From positions 1 to 48,164 of IMG/VR virus record IMGVR_UViG_3300031027_000022: a DNA stretch of 48,164 nt; one strand, written 5' to 3'. Below, in pieces: positions 32,034 through 38,831 of this stretch (positions within the stretch are counted from its first letter, which is position 1; each line of letters opens with the position of its first letter). The DNA is from a virus. The notes beneath the pieces are model-generated. The model ran no database searches and was not told the DNA's origin. It worked only from the letters and a program-made list of their open reading frames with translations. A program made the translations under genes and the position numbers.

Positions 32034-32150
32034 CATTTCTTCTTCTACTCTCTTTATTACTTTTTCAGTGTACCAGTGTACTAAAAGAAAGAAAGAAGAA
32101 TGAAATCAAGTACTTAAGTCGGTACACAGGTAGTGTACCTCCTGTGTACA

Positions 32151-34679
32151 TCAGTGTTCTTCAGCTATGTTATCTAAATTCCCTCCTATCGCATCCCGCA
32201 CTAAATCAAGATCAGTGCAGTTAGACCAAGCCACGTCCTTCGTATAAATAGTGTGTAGCCCCCGGCCTAATTTAACCCTGGACTTATAAGTTGCTAGCGG
32301 CACACGCACATAACCCATCTTGGCTAAGGTGCGCAGCATGCGGGTAGGCCCAGGCCACGGTAGAGCCCCGCTAAGCGGCCAGACGGTGCGCAGCCAGGTC
32401 ACAGACAGCAGCGTCTCATTCATGCCCAGGGCGCGGCCTCCTTGATCAAGCAGATCCTCTAGCATGCGTTCCTCGTCGTTACGGCTGACCTCAACCATGC
32501 GGTGCTTACCCTGGCTCTCCGGTGCTCGCGCATTGTTATTAAACGCTTCGGATATCACGCGCTCGGTAAAATACTTACGCAAGCTACCTGCGTTGGCGCG
32601 CATAGACTCAAACAGCCAGCCGTAAAACTTTTCATGTTTAACGCGGTACTGGCGCGCTTCCTCTTTAGTTTTAAAGCGCGTAAAAATAACGTAATAGCGG
32701 GTGTTGTCTTCGTCGAGAGGTAAAGCATCTTCGAAGTTAGTAAACATCATGTAGTTAGTTACGTTGACGGCGGTGTACGAAGTCTTACCCTTGGGGTTGA
32801 TATGCACCGAGCCGTTCGAGATATAAGGTTTCATCTTGTTAAGAATCGCGTACCGGTCTTTACCCTCTAAACGGATCTCTTCGACAAAATTAAGCAAGGA
32901 GCCGGCAGCCCAATCTTGGAAGTTGCCGCCGAGCATCGCAGGGTCAACCGGTTTGACGTTCGAGGTACCGAGCATGGCTTGACACATCTCGGCTAAAAAC
33001 GTCTTACCGATACCCTCATGTCCCCACACTAAAATTGCCCAACGGATCTTCTTACCCGGCTGTTGAACCGTCCAGGCGATGTAATCAAGCAGCATCTCCC
33101 GGTCCCGCGGGTCTTCGATGACGGCCTCTAGGTGGCCGAGCATGGCTTTTACGATCTCTGTGCCTGCAGTATCGTAAAACTGCGGCAACGGGGCGCCGGT
33201 ATCTTTATAAATATTTGCCCAAGTACCCAGTTCATCGGTAAAAATTAAAGGCTGACCAGGCCGATAGCGTGCGCCGTTTAAAACTTGCATACCGTAAATA
33301 TCCGTTGCAAGGGCCGAGGCGTTGCGCTGATCGTCAGGCATTTTTACGCGTTTATTAAAAATAGCGTTAAAGCTGGCAGGGCTATACGCTTTAGATTGCG
33401 CCGTGCTAAAGAACTCGTCATTCTCAGCGAGGTAGTACCAACCTTCCCACAGAGCCGACAGCGCCCCGTTAGAGTGCTCCCCTGGGGCAAGTACCTCGGA
33501 TGACCCGGCAGAGGCGCCAGGGGCCGATTTGAGGGCTTTCTTGACATCAGCTAGCGGGACGGTCGAGCCTAAAAGTGCACTTGCACGCGATTTAACTGCG
33601 TTTTGGATCGGAACCGCCATCACCGGATTAGCTGAAACGTACTTACGGAGGTCTTTAGTCAGCGGGCCGTCCATTAAATCGGTATAAGACTGCGCTTCGG
33701 CAATCATCTTATTTAACCGTAACCGGTAAGATTCGGCTTGAACGTTTTGTTCGGTTTTAGCCCAGTGAAAGATAGACGCGACGGTAACGGCGCTATCGCG
33801 GGTTTCGCTAAAGCTATTCCACTTGGCCAGTAGGCTATCGACGCCGTTATAATTTTTACCGGTTTGTGACCATCGGTCCCATACGTCGACACCTTCTAAG
33901 TTGCCGTCGAACTGATGATGCAAGGCCATGCCGACGTGTACCCATTGATCATAGTCGTCGGCATTGATAAAACTTAGCAGGTGATCAAGCTGAGTCGGCT
34001 CGATCGGTGCGGGCGCTTTTCGGTCAAGGAGCGCATCAACATCTGTCGGCGTGAGATCCGCAGCAACCCCGAAGGCGCCCCGTTTAAGGAACACCCACTT
34101 ACCGGCGGTGACCATCTGCGCACCAAGCGCTTCGAAGGCAGTGAGTACGGCTCTACAGTCGACGAGCCGCAAGAGGGGTAGCTGAAAGTAAGGTGTAGTG
34201 GCAGGGCTATCTTCGGGCCAGATATACGGGCGCTGAGTCCCTGGGTGAATGTGCAGAGCGGCATACTGTTGTCCTTTACCTAGAATTTCGATGCGATGCG
34301 TAATTGTCGGGTCCGTCGCATCGGCGTATTTAGCTGATAGCATTTTGCTAAACGGCTGATCGGTACGAAAAGCGAGTAGGGCGCGAGGCGGACGGCCGAT
34401 TCGCCGCAACCCTTGGCCGATGTGCATATCGATCCAGTCCACCATCGTATCGACTACAGATTCATCGGATACGTCGATATCGATAGCCGGCGCCCACTCG
34501 GTAATGATGCCGATACCTGCATGCGCGTGGCCGTTGGCTAACCACTTATTAAGATTGTCGAAGGAAGGCTGTACCGTGCTCCACCCTTTCATCCCCGGAT
34601 GTTTTTCCCCGGGCTGTATGGGCACGATGTTATAGCCATTGGTCAAAAGCTGACTACCATATTGGCTTAGCTCGTTCAT
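32151..34679 (-). CDS. Bifunctional primase-helicase (AEP + SF3/D5-like)
   Basis: The ATG at 34679 (MNELSQYG) is preferred to a TTG at 34724. The 842-residue protein starts with a prim-pol (archaeo-eukaryotic primase) domain: GIGIIT, catalytic IDIDV with D67 and D69, and RIEILGKGQQ...AALHIHPGT. A PrimCT-2-like region (DQWVHVGMALHHQF, about 245-310) follows. The helicase part has Walker A GHEGIGKT near residue 555 and Walker B LLNFVEEI, as in DUF5906/D5-type replicative helicases. It should prime and unwind at the fork. The candidate origin is just downstream. Confidence 0.9.
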   Translation of the reverse strand: MNELSQYGSQLLTNGYNIVPIQPGEKHPGMKGWSTVQPSFDNLNKWLANGHAHAGIGIITEWAPAIDIDVSDESVVDTMVDWIDMHIGQGLRRIGRPPRALLAFRTDQPFSKMLSAKYADATDPTITHRIEILGKGQQYAALHIHPGTQRPYIWPEDSPATTPYFQLPLLRLVDCRAVLTAFEALGAQMVTAGKWVFLKRGAFGVAADLTPTDVDALLDRKAPAPIEPTQLDHLLSFINADDYDQWVHVGMALHHQFDGNLEGVDVWDRWSQTGKNYNGVDSLLAKWNSFSETRDSAVTVASIFHWAKTEQNVQAESYRLRLNKMIAEAQSYTDLMDGPLTKDLRKYVSANPVMAVPIQNAVKSRASALLGSTVPLADVKKALKSAPGASAGSSEVLAPGEHSNGALSALWEGWYYLAENDEFFSTAQSKAYSPASFNAIFNKRVKMPDDQRNASALATDIYGMQVLNGARYRPGQPLIFTDELGTWANIYKDTGAPLPQFYDTAGTEIVKAMLGHLEAVIEDPRDREMLLDYIAWTVQQPGKKIRWAILVWGHEGIGKTFLAEMCQAMLGTSNVKPVDPAMLGGNFQDWAAGSLLNFVEEIRLEGKDRYAILNKMKPYISNGSVHINPKGKTSYTAVNVTNYMMFTNFEDALPLDEDNTRYYVIFTRFKTKEEARQYRVKHEKFYGWLFESMRANAGSLRKYFTERVISEAFNNNARAPESQGKHRMVEVSRNDEERMLEDLLDQGGRALGMNETLLSVTWLRTVWPLSGALPWPGPTRMLRTLAKMGYVRVPLATYKSRVKLGRGLHTIYTKDVAWSNCTDLDLVRDAIGGNLDNIAEEH

Positions 34680-34710
34680 AATTTTCGCTGTTATGAGCTT
34701 AGAAAACGAA

Positions 34711-34733
34711 GCCCCTCTAAACAACCAAGGGGC
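34711..34733 (-). terminator. Hairpin terminator upstream of primase gene
   Basis: On the minus strand GCCCCTT and AGGGGC pair across about ten bases, followed by TTCGTTTTCT. It lies between the stop of the gene at 34764 and the primase start, so it may limit transcription from the regulator operon into the replication gene. Confidence 0.65.
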
Positions 34734-34763
34734 CTACAGTAAAACGTGTTGTGTTGCGTGAGA

Positions 34764-35168
34764 CTACTCGCCTTTAACAGGCTTGTTAAATTCAAGCTGT
34801 ACGCCGAGGTAATTGATACAGGAAGCAGTGAAACTCTCAGCTACTTGAATGTACTGTGCGGAGCTGAGACCTGGGCTTAGCGCAAGTTTAGCCTCCGCGA
34901 GAGTAAAACCCTCGGACCAGACACGTTGAGCAAAAGCGATTGCTTGATCTTCAAGCGTAGCCGCGGTGATTTGTTCGAGAGGAGGTGCATCTTGCAGATA
35001 ATCTTCAGGAATAAAGTCTTCTTTTAGGCCCTCAGGGATATCGCTATGGGCAGTAGCACCTTTACGCTTCGCATCTAAGGCGCTATTTAAGGCAACAAAA
35101 ACCTCAGCATCTTTTAGCCGTGCAAGGCTCTTGTCTTGCTCAAGTGCGTCATCATAGTCCGTAGGCAT
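34764..35168 (-). CDS. Probable internal product of the gene above
   Basis: Starts at ATG 35168 (MPTDYDDAL) with AAGGAG eight bases upstream inside the longer frame. The product has 134 residues and is acidic and helical. Chosen because this is the best ribosome binding site in the locus. Confidence 0.5.
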   Translation of the reverse strand: MPTDYDDALEQDKSLARLKDAEVFVALNSALDAKRKGATAHSDIPEGLKEDFIPEDYLQDAPPLEQITAATLEDQAIAFAQRVWSEGFTLAEAKLALSPGLSSAQYIQVAESFTASCINYLGVQLEFNKPVKGE

Positions 35169-35459
35169 CGGTGTCTCCTTAGTAAAATCAGCTAGGAAAT
35201 GTTGTTTGAGAAAATCAGCTAGGAAATGTTGTTTGAGAAAATCAGCTACTTCCTTAGGGTTAATAAAATCAGCCTCGTTGCAAACACAAACATCGTTTAA
35301 GAGCACAGAGCAGCGAATCCCTTGAAAAAGGACATCTATGTAAAAGCGATACACACCTTTCCACCCGCGGAGCGTTCTACGGAAAGAGACGTCTCCTCGT
35401 GACCCTCGTATCTCAGCGATCAGCACCTGGAAAGGGACAAGGATTAACGTATTGGTCAT
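34764..35459 (-). CDS. Hypothetical protein, possible gene fusion with tandem duplication
   Basis: A 231-residue frame. Residues 1-75 form one unit (SFRRTLRGWKGVYRFYIDVL, LLNDVCVCNEADF); residues 98-231 form an acidic helical unit (DYDDALEQDKSLARLKDAEV, ending EFNKPVKGE). They are joined by a nine-residue segment present twice plus a partial copy (ADFLKQHFL). A strong ribosome binding site, AAGGAGACACCG, precedes an in-frame ATG at 35168, the natural start of the second unit. This looks like two genes merged after loss of a stop, still able to make the second product alone. No family recognised. Confidence 0.7.
   Translation of the reverse strand: MTNTLILVPFQVLIAEIRGSRGDVSFRRTLRGWKGVYRFYIDVLFQGIRCSVLLNDVCVCNEADFINPKEVADFLKQHFLADFLKQHFLADFTKETPMPTDYDDALEQDKSLARLKDAEVFVALNSALDAKRKGATAHSDIPEGLKEDFIPEDYLQDAPPLEQITAATLEDQAIAFAQRVWSEGFTLAEAKLALSPGLSSAQYIQVAESFTASCINYLGVQLEFNKPVKGE
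35184..35247. repeat. 27-bp tandem duplication
   Basis: A 27-base unit beginning AAAATCAGCTAGG occurs exactly at 35184-35210 and 35211-35237, followed by a ten-base partial copy. It is a multiple of three, so it adds nine codons without shifting the frame. Identity is complete, so the event is recent. Confidence 0.95.
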
Positions 35460-35812
35460 GGTTTTTGCTCCGGCAAAGGGTTAGCTTTCAAGTAAGCCTT
35501 AGCTGCTGCAAGCTTGCTCTTAAATACCGGGTCTTTCAGCCACGCCGGATCGAGCACCTTGATATCCGGTCGAATATCCTCTAAATTCATCGGGAATCCC
35601 GGGAGAAGGCCGAGTAGCAGGGCGCCGTTGCGGCTGATCTGCCCGCGGTGCTTCATATAGACAATTGCGACAGAGGATACCCCCAGGATACGAGCGAGAT
35701 TATTACCGCTGCCCGCAAGGGCTAAGGCATTAGCTACACCTTGAGCGCAACTTTTTTTGTACTGTGCATCTTGCTTCGGGCTGACCTTAACCCGTGCCCC
35801 TCTTGCAGTCAT
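35456..35812 (-). CDS. YdaS-like HTH regulator, first gene of the minus arm
   Basis: The start at 35812 (MTARGARVKV) has AGGAGGCAAGCAT upstream; a longer frame to 36079 would cross the promoter region. The 118-residue protein contains AGSGNNLARILGVSSVAIVYM (helix-turn-helix) and HRGQISRNGALLL...LEDIRPDI, the YdaS-like layout shared with 31589-31828. It is placed at the divergent promoters and probably controls them through the palindrome at 35846. Its stop overlaps the next start as ATGA. Confidence 0.8.
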   Translation of the reverse strand: MTARGARVKVSPKQDAQYKKSCAQGVANALALAGSGNNLARILGVSSVAIVYMKHRGQISRNGALLLGLLPGFPMNLEDIRPDIKVLDPAWLKDPVFKSKLAAAKAYLKANPLPEQKP

Positions 35813-35845
35813 ATGCTTGCCTCCTGTAGTTAAATAGTAAAAGTT

Positions 35846-35859
35846 AAGTTGCAACTTAG
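35846..35859. promoter_or_regulatory. 14-bp palindromic operator candidate
   Basis: TAAGTTGCAACTTA is a perfect palindrome lying at the predicted start of minus-strand transcription and 34 bases from the HTH gene. Its position suits repression of the leftward promoter, probably by the HTH protein itself. Confidence 0.55.
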
Positions 35860-35865
35860 GACTTA

Positions 35866-35893
35866 GTGTAGCATACGGGTCTAGCCCTGCAAT
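35866..35893 (-). promoter_or_regulatory. Leftward sigma70-like promoter
   Basis: Minus strand: TTGCAG (35893-35888), a 16-base spacer, then TACACT (35871-35866). It points at the HTH gene and is back to back with the rightward promoter at 35910. Confidence 0.5.
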
Positions 35894-35909
35894 AGAATAA
35901 TAAAATTCT

Positions 35910-35938
35910 TGCACGGCAAAGATTAATACCCTATAGTA
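35910..35938 (+). promoter_or_regulatory. Rightward sigma70-like early promoter
   Basis: TTGCAC at 35910-35915, a 17-base spacer, then TATAGT at 35933-35938, reading into the small-gene operon starting at 35961. The -35/spacer region shares CGGmAAAGATTAAT with the promoter at 47703, so the two form a phage-specific promoter class. Confidence 0.7.
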
Positions 35939-35960
35939 CCCATAACAAGGAAAATGTGTC

Positions 35961-36158
35961 ATGCACGGGGACTTTCTACTGGTTTTCGCTTTTGTCGCAC
36001 TGTGCTTCGCCTGCATCGGTTGGACGTTTTTAAAGCTTATTGTAAGACTTGTAATGTACGCAGTGATCTTCATGATCATCTATATTATTTTGCACCAAGG
36101 GGCTAGGGTCAGCGCCCGCCCAATTGGAGCTTTAACTTCACAGGAGTATGTAGCGTGA
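35961..36158 (+). CDS. Small membrane protein, first gene of plus arm
   Basis: A 65-residue protein with one or two transmembrane helices (FLLVFAFVALCFACIGWTFL and VMYAVIFMIIYIIL) and a short polar C-terminus. AAGGAAAATGTGTC precedes the ATG. As the first rightward gene it is expected early in infection, a place often used for host-membrane or exclusion functions, but nothing specific is recognisable. Its stop overlaps the GTG of the next gene. Confidence 0.75.
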   Translation: MHGDFLLVFAFVALCFACIGWTFLKLIVRLVMYAVIFMIIYIILHQGARVSARPIGALTSQEYVA

Positions 36159-36727
36159 GTCGATTTCACCCCGAATTAAACGCCTTCGATATCGCACGCA
36201 TGCTTGTGCTCGGCGCGCGCGATTGCCTAGGCGAGCTAGCCGCAAGCGCCTTAGCCTTTGTCGTCAGCTCACCTAGAGTTGCAGACTGGCTGATTGAACG
36301 TGCCCAGCGCACGCCGTACATCCATATCGGTGAGGGGCCGGAAACCTATATGTACCGGTACTGGCTGTTCAATGCTTATGATAGCTGGACCCACAAATGC
36401 AAATACGCGCCCTTCATTAAACACTCAGCACGTATCCACGAGATTATGCGCCCGGACAGCAGCCGAGATCATCATGACCACCCTTGGAACGCTCGCACAT
36501 ATATTTTGAAAGGGTGGTATATCGAGCAGCGTGAGGATGGCCGCACCTATCTGCGTCAACCGGGGGATACCGTAGCGATAAACTTTAACGAATATCACAC
36601 GATTATTTCGGTAGCCCCCGGCGGCTGTACCACGCTATTCGTGACAGGCAAATACCGCGGTATCTGGGGGTTTCTTGTCGACGGGGTAAAGGTGCCGCAC
36701 TTTGACTATGATAAGGGCCGAGTATGA
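36155..36727 (+). CDS. Cupin-like metalloprotein
   Basis: A 190-residue protein starting at GTG 36155, which overlaps the upstream stop as GTGA. Residues 85-180 follow the cupin pattern found in many phages: ARIHEIMRPDSSRDHHDHPW (metal ligands in the H-D-H-P motif), TYILKGWYIEQ, PGDTVAINFNEYHTI, and TLFVTGKYRGIWGFLVDG. A double-stranded beta-helix binding one metal ion is expected. The substrate is unknown; related proteins are annotated only as cupin or cysteine-dioxygenase-like. It is an early gene. Confidence 0.78.
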   Translation: MSRFHPELNAFDIARMLVLGARDCLGELAASALAFVVSSPRVADWLIERAQRTPYIHIGEGPETYMYRYWLFNAYDSWTHKCKYAPFIKHSARIHEIMRPDSSRDHHDHPWNARTYILKGWYIEQREDGRTYLRQPGDTVAINFNEYHTIISVAPGGCTTLFVTGKYRGIWGFLVDGVKVPHFDYDKGRV

Positions 36728-36849
36728 AGACCTTCAAACAGAAATTTGACGCTTGGCTACTCGGGGATTGGGCACTGATACAAACCGCTTGTATCTACGG
36801 GGTTTTCTGCGGCGCGGTTAATTTCCTAGTTATGAGGTACGTATCATGA
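36724..36849 (+). CDS. 41-residue membrane protein
   Basis: Starts ATGA-coupled to the cupin gene (MKTFKQKFDAWLLGDW) and ends ATGA-coupled to the next one. One transmembrane helix follows (IQTACIYGVFCGAVNFLVM). Too short to classify, but coupling on both sides strongly supports translation. Confidence 0.65.
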   Translation: MKTFKQKFDAWLLGDWALIQTACIYGVFCGAVNFLVMRYVS

Positions 36850-37031
36850 AACCAGATTGGAAAGATGCACCGGCATGGGCTCAATTTGTTGCAATGGATT
36901 CTAACGGCGAGTGGTATTGGCATGAGCATAAACCCGCTTGGATTAAACGGGCTGGCCGTTGGGCAAACCCTGGGCTAATGGAAGGGTTTGACATTGTTTC
37001 GGCACTCGAATCTCTTGAGGAAAGACCATGA
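36846..37031 (+). CDS. MKPDWKDAPAW family small protein, copy 1
   Basis: A 61-residue protein: MKPDWKDAPAWAQFVAMD, then SNGEWYWHEHKPAWI, ending SLEERP. The Asp/Trp-rich head with a G-x-W-Y-W-x-E-x-x-P-x-W signature recurs in many phages; function unknown. Three paralogs follow at 37028, 38637 and 38828. The C-terminal codons for LEERP contain GAGGAAAGACC, the ribosome binding site of copy 2. Confidence 0.82.
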   Translation: MKPDWKDAPAWAQFVAMDSNGEWYWHEHKPAWIKRAGRWANPGLMEGFDIVSALESLEERP

Positions 37032-37222
37032 AACCAGATTGGAAAGACGACGCACCGGCATGGGCACGATATTTAGCAATGGACGCCGACGGGGCCTGGA
37101 GTTGGTTTGAGTACGAGCCCCAGTGGATTCCTAACATGGGGCATTGGAGCGCCGCGCCGAGGTATGAGCAAGCGTATCACACCCTGGAACAAGCGGCGAA
37201 TAGTCTTGAGGAAAGACCATGA
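37028..37222 (+). CDS. MKPDWKDAPAW family small protein, copy 2
   Basis: A 64-residue paralog: MKPDWKDDAPAWARYLAMD, DGAWSWFEYEPQW, ending SLEERP. It overlaps copy 1 as ATGA and is tandem to it. It has one extra Asp codon in the head. The C-terminal region between the Trp motif and SLEERP differs from copy 1, so only the head and the tail are conserved. Confidence 0.82.
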   Translation: MKPDWKDDAPAWARYLAMDADGAWSWFEYEPQWIPNMGHWSAAPRYEQAYHTLEQAANSLEERP

Positions 37223-37347
37223 AAACCACTTATACGCGCTGGCCTTTGTCGGACCTTGCGCTTACTTTGGGTGCCGTCTACATGGCAGGCATTGCAACCG
37301 GCGCCGCCGTAGTCGTAACGGCGCGCTGCTTATTAGGAGTGATTTAA
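37219..37347 (+). CDS. 42-residue membrane protein
   Basis: The ATG overlaps the stop of copy 2, with GAGGAAAGACC upstream. Product: MKTTYTRWPLSDLALTL then a transmembrane helix (GAVYMAGIATGAAVVVTA) and a short end. It resembles the 41-residue protein at 36724 in size, position next to an MKPDWKD gene and topology, but not clearly in sequence. Confidence 0.65.
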   Translation: MKTTYTRWPLSDLALTLGAVYMAGIATGAAVVVTARCLLGVI

Positions 37348-37348
37348 G

Positions 37349-37579
37349 GTGGAAAAACACTATCGGATAAGAGTCACAATTGAAGAGATCCAGCGCGATA
37401 AGTTCGAGCCGTGTGCGTGTGCGGACACGATGGCTATAGTGGACATCATGCCAGGGAGGCCGAAGAGTGAAATACGTCGGGTGCTATCTACCTGGGTACA
37501 AACACGTGCACTGGAAGTAGCGAAAGTATGCAGCGAACAATTTATCCTGTCGGAAGTAGCCAAGTGGGGCAGACTATGA
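37349..37579 (+). CDS. Small hypothetical protein
   Basis: Starts at GTG 37349, one base after the previous stop, with TTAGGAGTGATTTAAG upstream. The 76-residue product begins MEKHYRIRVTIEEIQRD, has an FEPCACAD turn with two Cys, and a C-terminal helix. A ferredoxin-like or small beta-alpha fold is possible. No family recognised. Confidence 0.72.
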   Translation: MEKHYRIRVTIEEIQRDKFEPCACADTMAIVDIMPGRPKSEIRRVLSTWVQTRALEVAKVCSEQFILSEVAKWGRL

Positions 37580-38031
37580 AACGACCAACGTTTAAATGTA
37601 TATCATGCAACGAAGATCACCCGATACCAGATTGCGTCAGCCCCGGGTGCCGCAATTTCGCGGCCGGCTGGCTCGCTTATCAGGTTGAAGTTTTACGCCC
37701 GGGGGAAGAGTCGGTAATCGTTACTGTGCTGCCAGATATCGTTGCCTGCGAATCGTGTTGCACTAAAGAGCGTATGGCCGATATCCGCCCCGGCATCTTA
37801 GAAATGTTCGACGCTGAAACGCTAGCTGCGATTCCTGGCGCTTCGGAAGTCGGCGCAATTCGGGCCGTCATTCTTGAGTTCGGGTCAAAACTTGAACAAG
37901 AAGCAATTAAGCAAAAACTTGACAGACAATTGCGCGCACTTTTGTCGGGTAGCGATGTGCTAGCTCAAGAGTTGCAAGTGACTCAGGCAAGCGCTGATGA
38001 CCTGAAAGCTTTACGCCCGACGCTGCATTAA
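37576..38031 (+). CDS. Hypothetical protein with Cys-rich N-terminus
   Basis: The ATG at 37576 overlaps the previous stop as ATGA, so it is preferred to the upstream in-frame start at 37528. The 151-residue product has C8-x2-C11-x7-C19-x4-C24, a likely zinc-binding knuckle (FKCISCNEDHPIPDC), then a second CESCC cluster near residue 58 and a helical C-terminal half. Regulatory or nucleic-acid-binding roles are possible; none can be named. Confidence 0.72.
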   Translation: MKRPTFKCISCNEDHPIPDCVSPGCRNFAAGWLAYQVEVLRPGEESVIVTVLPDIVACESCCTKERMADIRPGILEMFDAETLAAIPGASEVGAIRAVILEFGSKLEQEAIKQKLDRQLRALLSGSDVLAQELQVTQASADDLKALRPTLH

Positions 38032-38047
38032 CTGCGAGTACCTAGCC

Positions 38048-38503
38048 ATGGCAATCTACTATTACCGCGACGGCCGCGAACACAAAACCGAGTTTGCGCT
38101 ACCCGTCAATCATCGCGGCGAATATAGGCGCCACGGACACGCGACGTTGTACACAGCAGCCCGATTGCAACAGCTTAACGAAACAAAATGGCTAAGCGAG
38201 GCGCATGCATCGGCACGTAGAACCTTGGCCCAGCATACGCCCGACGAATGGCGAGAGTTATACCAGTGCGATTTTACCGACGCGATAAAACGCGAACAGG
38301 AAGCGCTCTATCTCGCTAACGCCGAGACGATGGCCGGCATAGAAGCGCTGCACAATCAACACGAAGTTCTGTTGAATCTACGGGAAAAACACACCCATGG
38401 TATGTATTTAATTGAAGAGGATTTCCGTGAGGCTAAACGTGCTATCCAAGAAGTTGCACGACGCGTTATCTCAAGCGCTGCGGCTGACTTGAAGCGCATA
38501 TGA
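38048..38503 (+). CDS. Hypothetical coiled-coil protein
   Basis: A 151-residue, highly helical charged protein (MAIYYYRDGREHKTEF at the start). Residues 90-150 form a long coiled coil (AGIEALHNQHEVLLNLREKH, EAKRAIQEVARRVI). It ends ATGA-coupled to the following small gene. No known family. Confidence 0.7.
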   Translation: MAIYYYRDGREHKTEFALPVNHRGEYRRHGHATLYTAARLQQLNETKWLSEAHASARRTLAQHTPDEWRELYQCDFTDAIKREQEALYLANAETMAGIEALHNQHEVLLNLREKHTHGMYLIEEDFREAKRAIQEVARRVISSAAADLKRI

Positions 38504-38640
38504 CTTTTACCCCGTGGAAACCGAATTGCATAATCGATAACCTCGGGGGCTATTACCTTCCTGTAACTGAACATCCTATTTCCTTGACGGCGATGATCGT
38601 CACAATCGTAATTTACAAAATGATGCGAGGTCAAAAGTGA
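38500..38640 (+). CDS. 46-residue membrane-segment protein
   Basis: The ATG overlaps the preceding stop; the product begins MTFTPWKPNCIIDN and has a hydrophobic stretch (SLTAMIVTIVIYKMM). Its last codons overlap the GTG of MKPDWKD copy 3. The upstream binding site is weak; coupling supports it. Confidence 0.55.
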   Translation: MTFTPWKPNCIIDNLGGYYLPVTEHPISLTAMIVTIVIYKMMRGQK

Positions 38641-38831
38641 AACCAGACTGGAAAGACGCACCGGCATGGGCTAGATATTGCGCCAAAGACGCAAAAGGAA
38701 ACTGGTATTGGTTTGAGGATAGGCCCTCAACTCGTGAAGAATTCGGTGTCTATCAAACCCGTGGACGGTTTCTTTCTGTGCGCGTGCGATCGTCCATTTC
38801 TTGGCGTAATTCCCTTCAGGAGCGGCCATGA
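38637..38831 (+). CDS. MKPDWKDAPAW family small protein, copy 3
   Basis: A 64-residue paralog starting at GTG 38637 (GTGA overlap; GCGAGGTC upstream). Head: MKPDWKDAPAWARYCAKD, then KGNWYWFEDRPS. The tail is diverged and Arg/Ser-rich, ending SLQERP, where CAGGAGCGGCC serves as the ribosome binding site of copy 4. Confidence 0.8.
   Translation: MKPDWKDAPAWARYCAKDAKGNWYWFEDRPSTREEFGVYQTRGRFLSVRVRSSISWRNSLQERP

Larger units (their letters stand above)
31882..32149. repeat. GTGTAC / GTACAC motif array
   Basis: Exact GTACAC starts at 31882, 31960 and 32122; exact GTGTAC starts at 31915, 32068, 32076, 32133 and 32144. Near matches lie at 31894 and 31970. Most are extended to GGTACAC or GTGTACC. 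About 0.1 occurrence would be expected by chance in a stretch this long. The last three are 11 bases apart, one helical turn. Confidence 0.8.
31829..32150. promoter_or_regulatory. Non-coding control region, candidate replication origin
   Basis: A 322-base gap between the primase-helicase stop and the HTH/VRR-NUC block, with no credible gene. It contains eight exact GTGTAC/GTACAC motifs, an 18-bp palindrome, a 9+6+9 inverted repeat, a 10+11+10 inverted repeat, and an A/T-rich stretch at about 32030-32110. Dense short repeats plus an easily melted tract next to replication genes are the hallmarks of an iteron-type origin or a multi-operator switch. Confidence 0.6.

Noticed and set aside
31915-32103. 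62-codon plus-strand frame in the control region
   Set aside because: No ribosome binding site, opposite to both neighbours, and composed of regulatory repeats and A/T-rich tract.
35813-36079. N-terminal extension of the HTH protein to 36079
   Set aside because: It would run through both divergent promoters and the palindrome, against the strong ribosome binding site at 35812.
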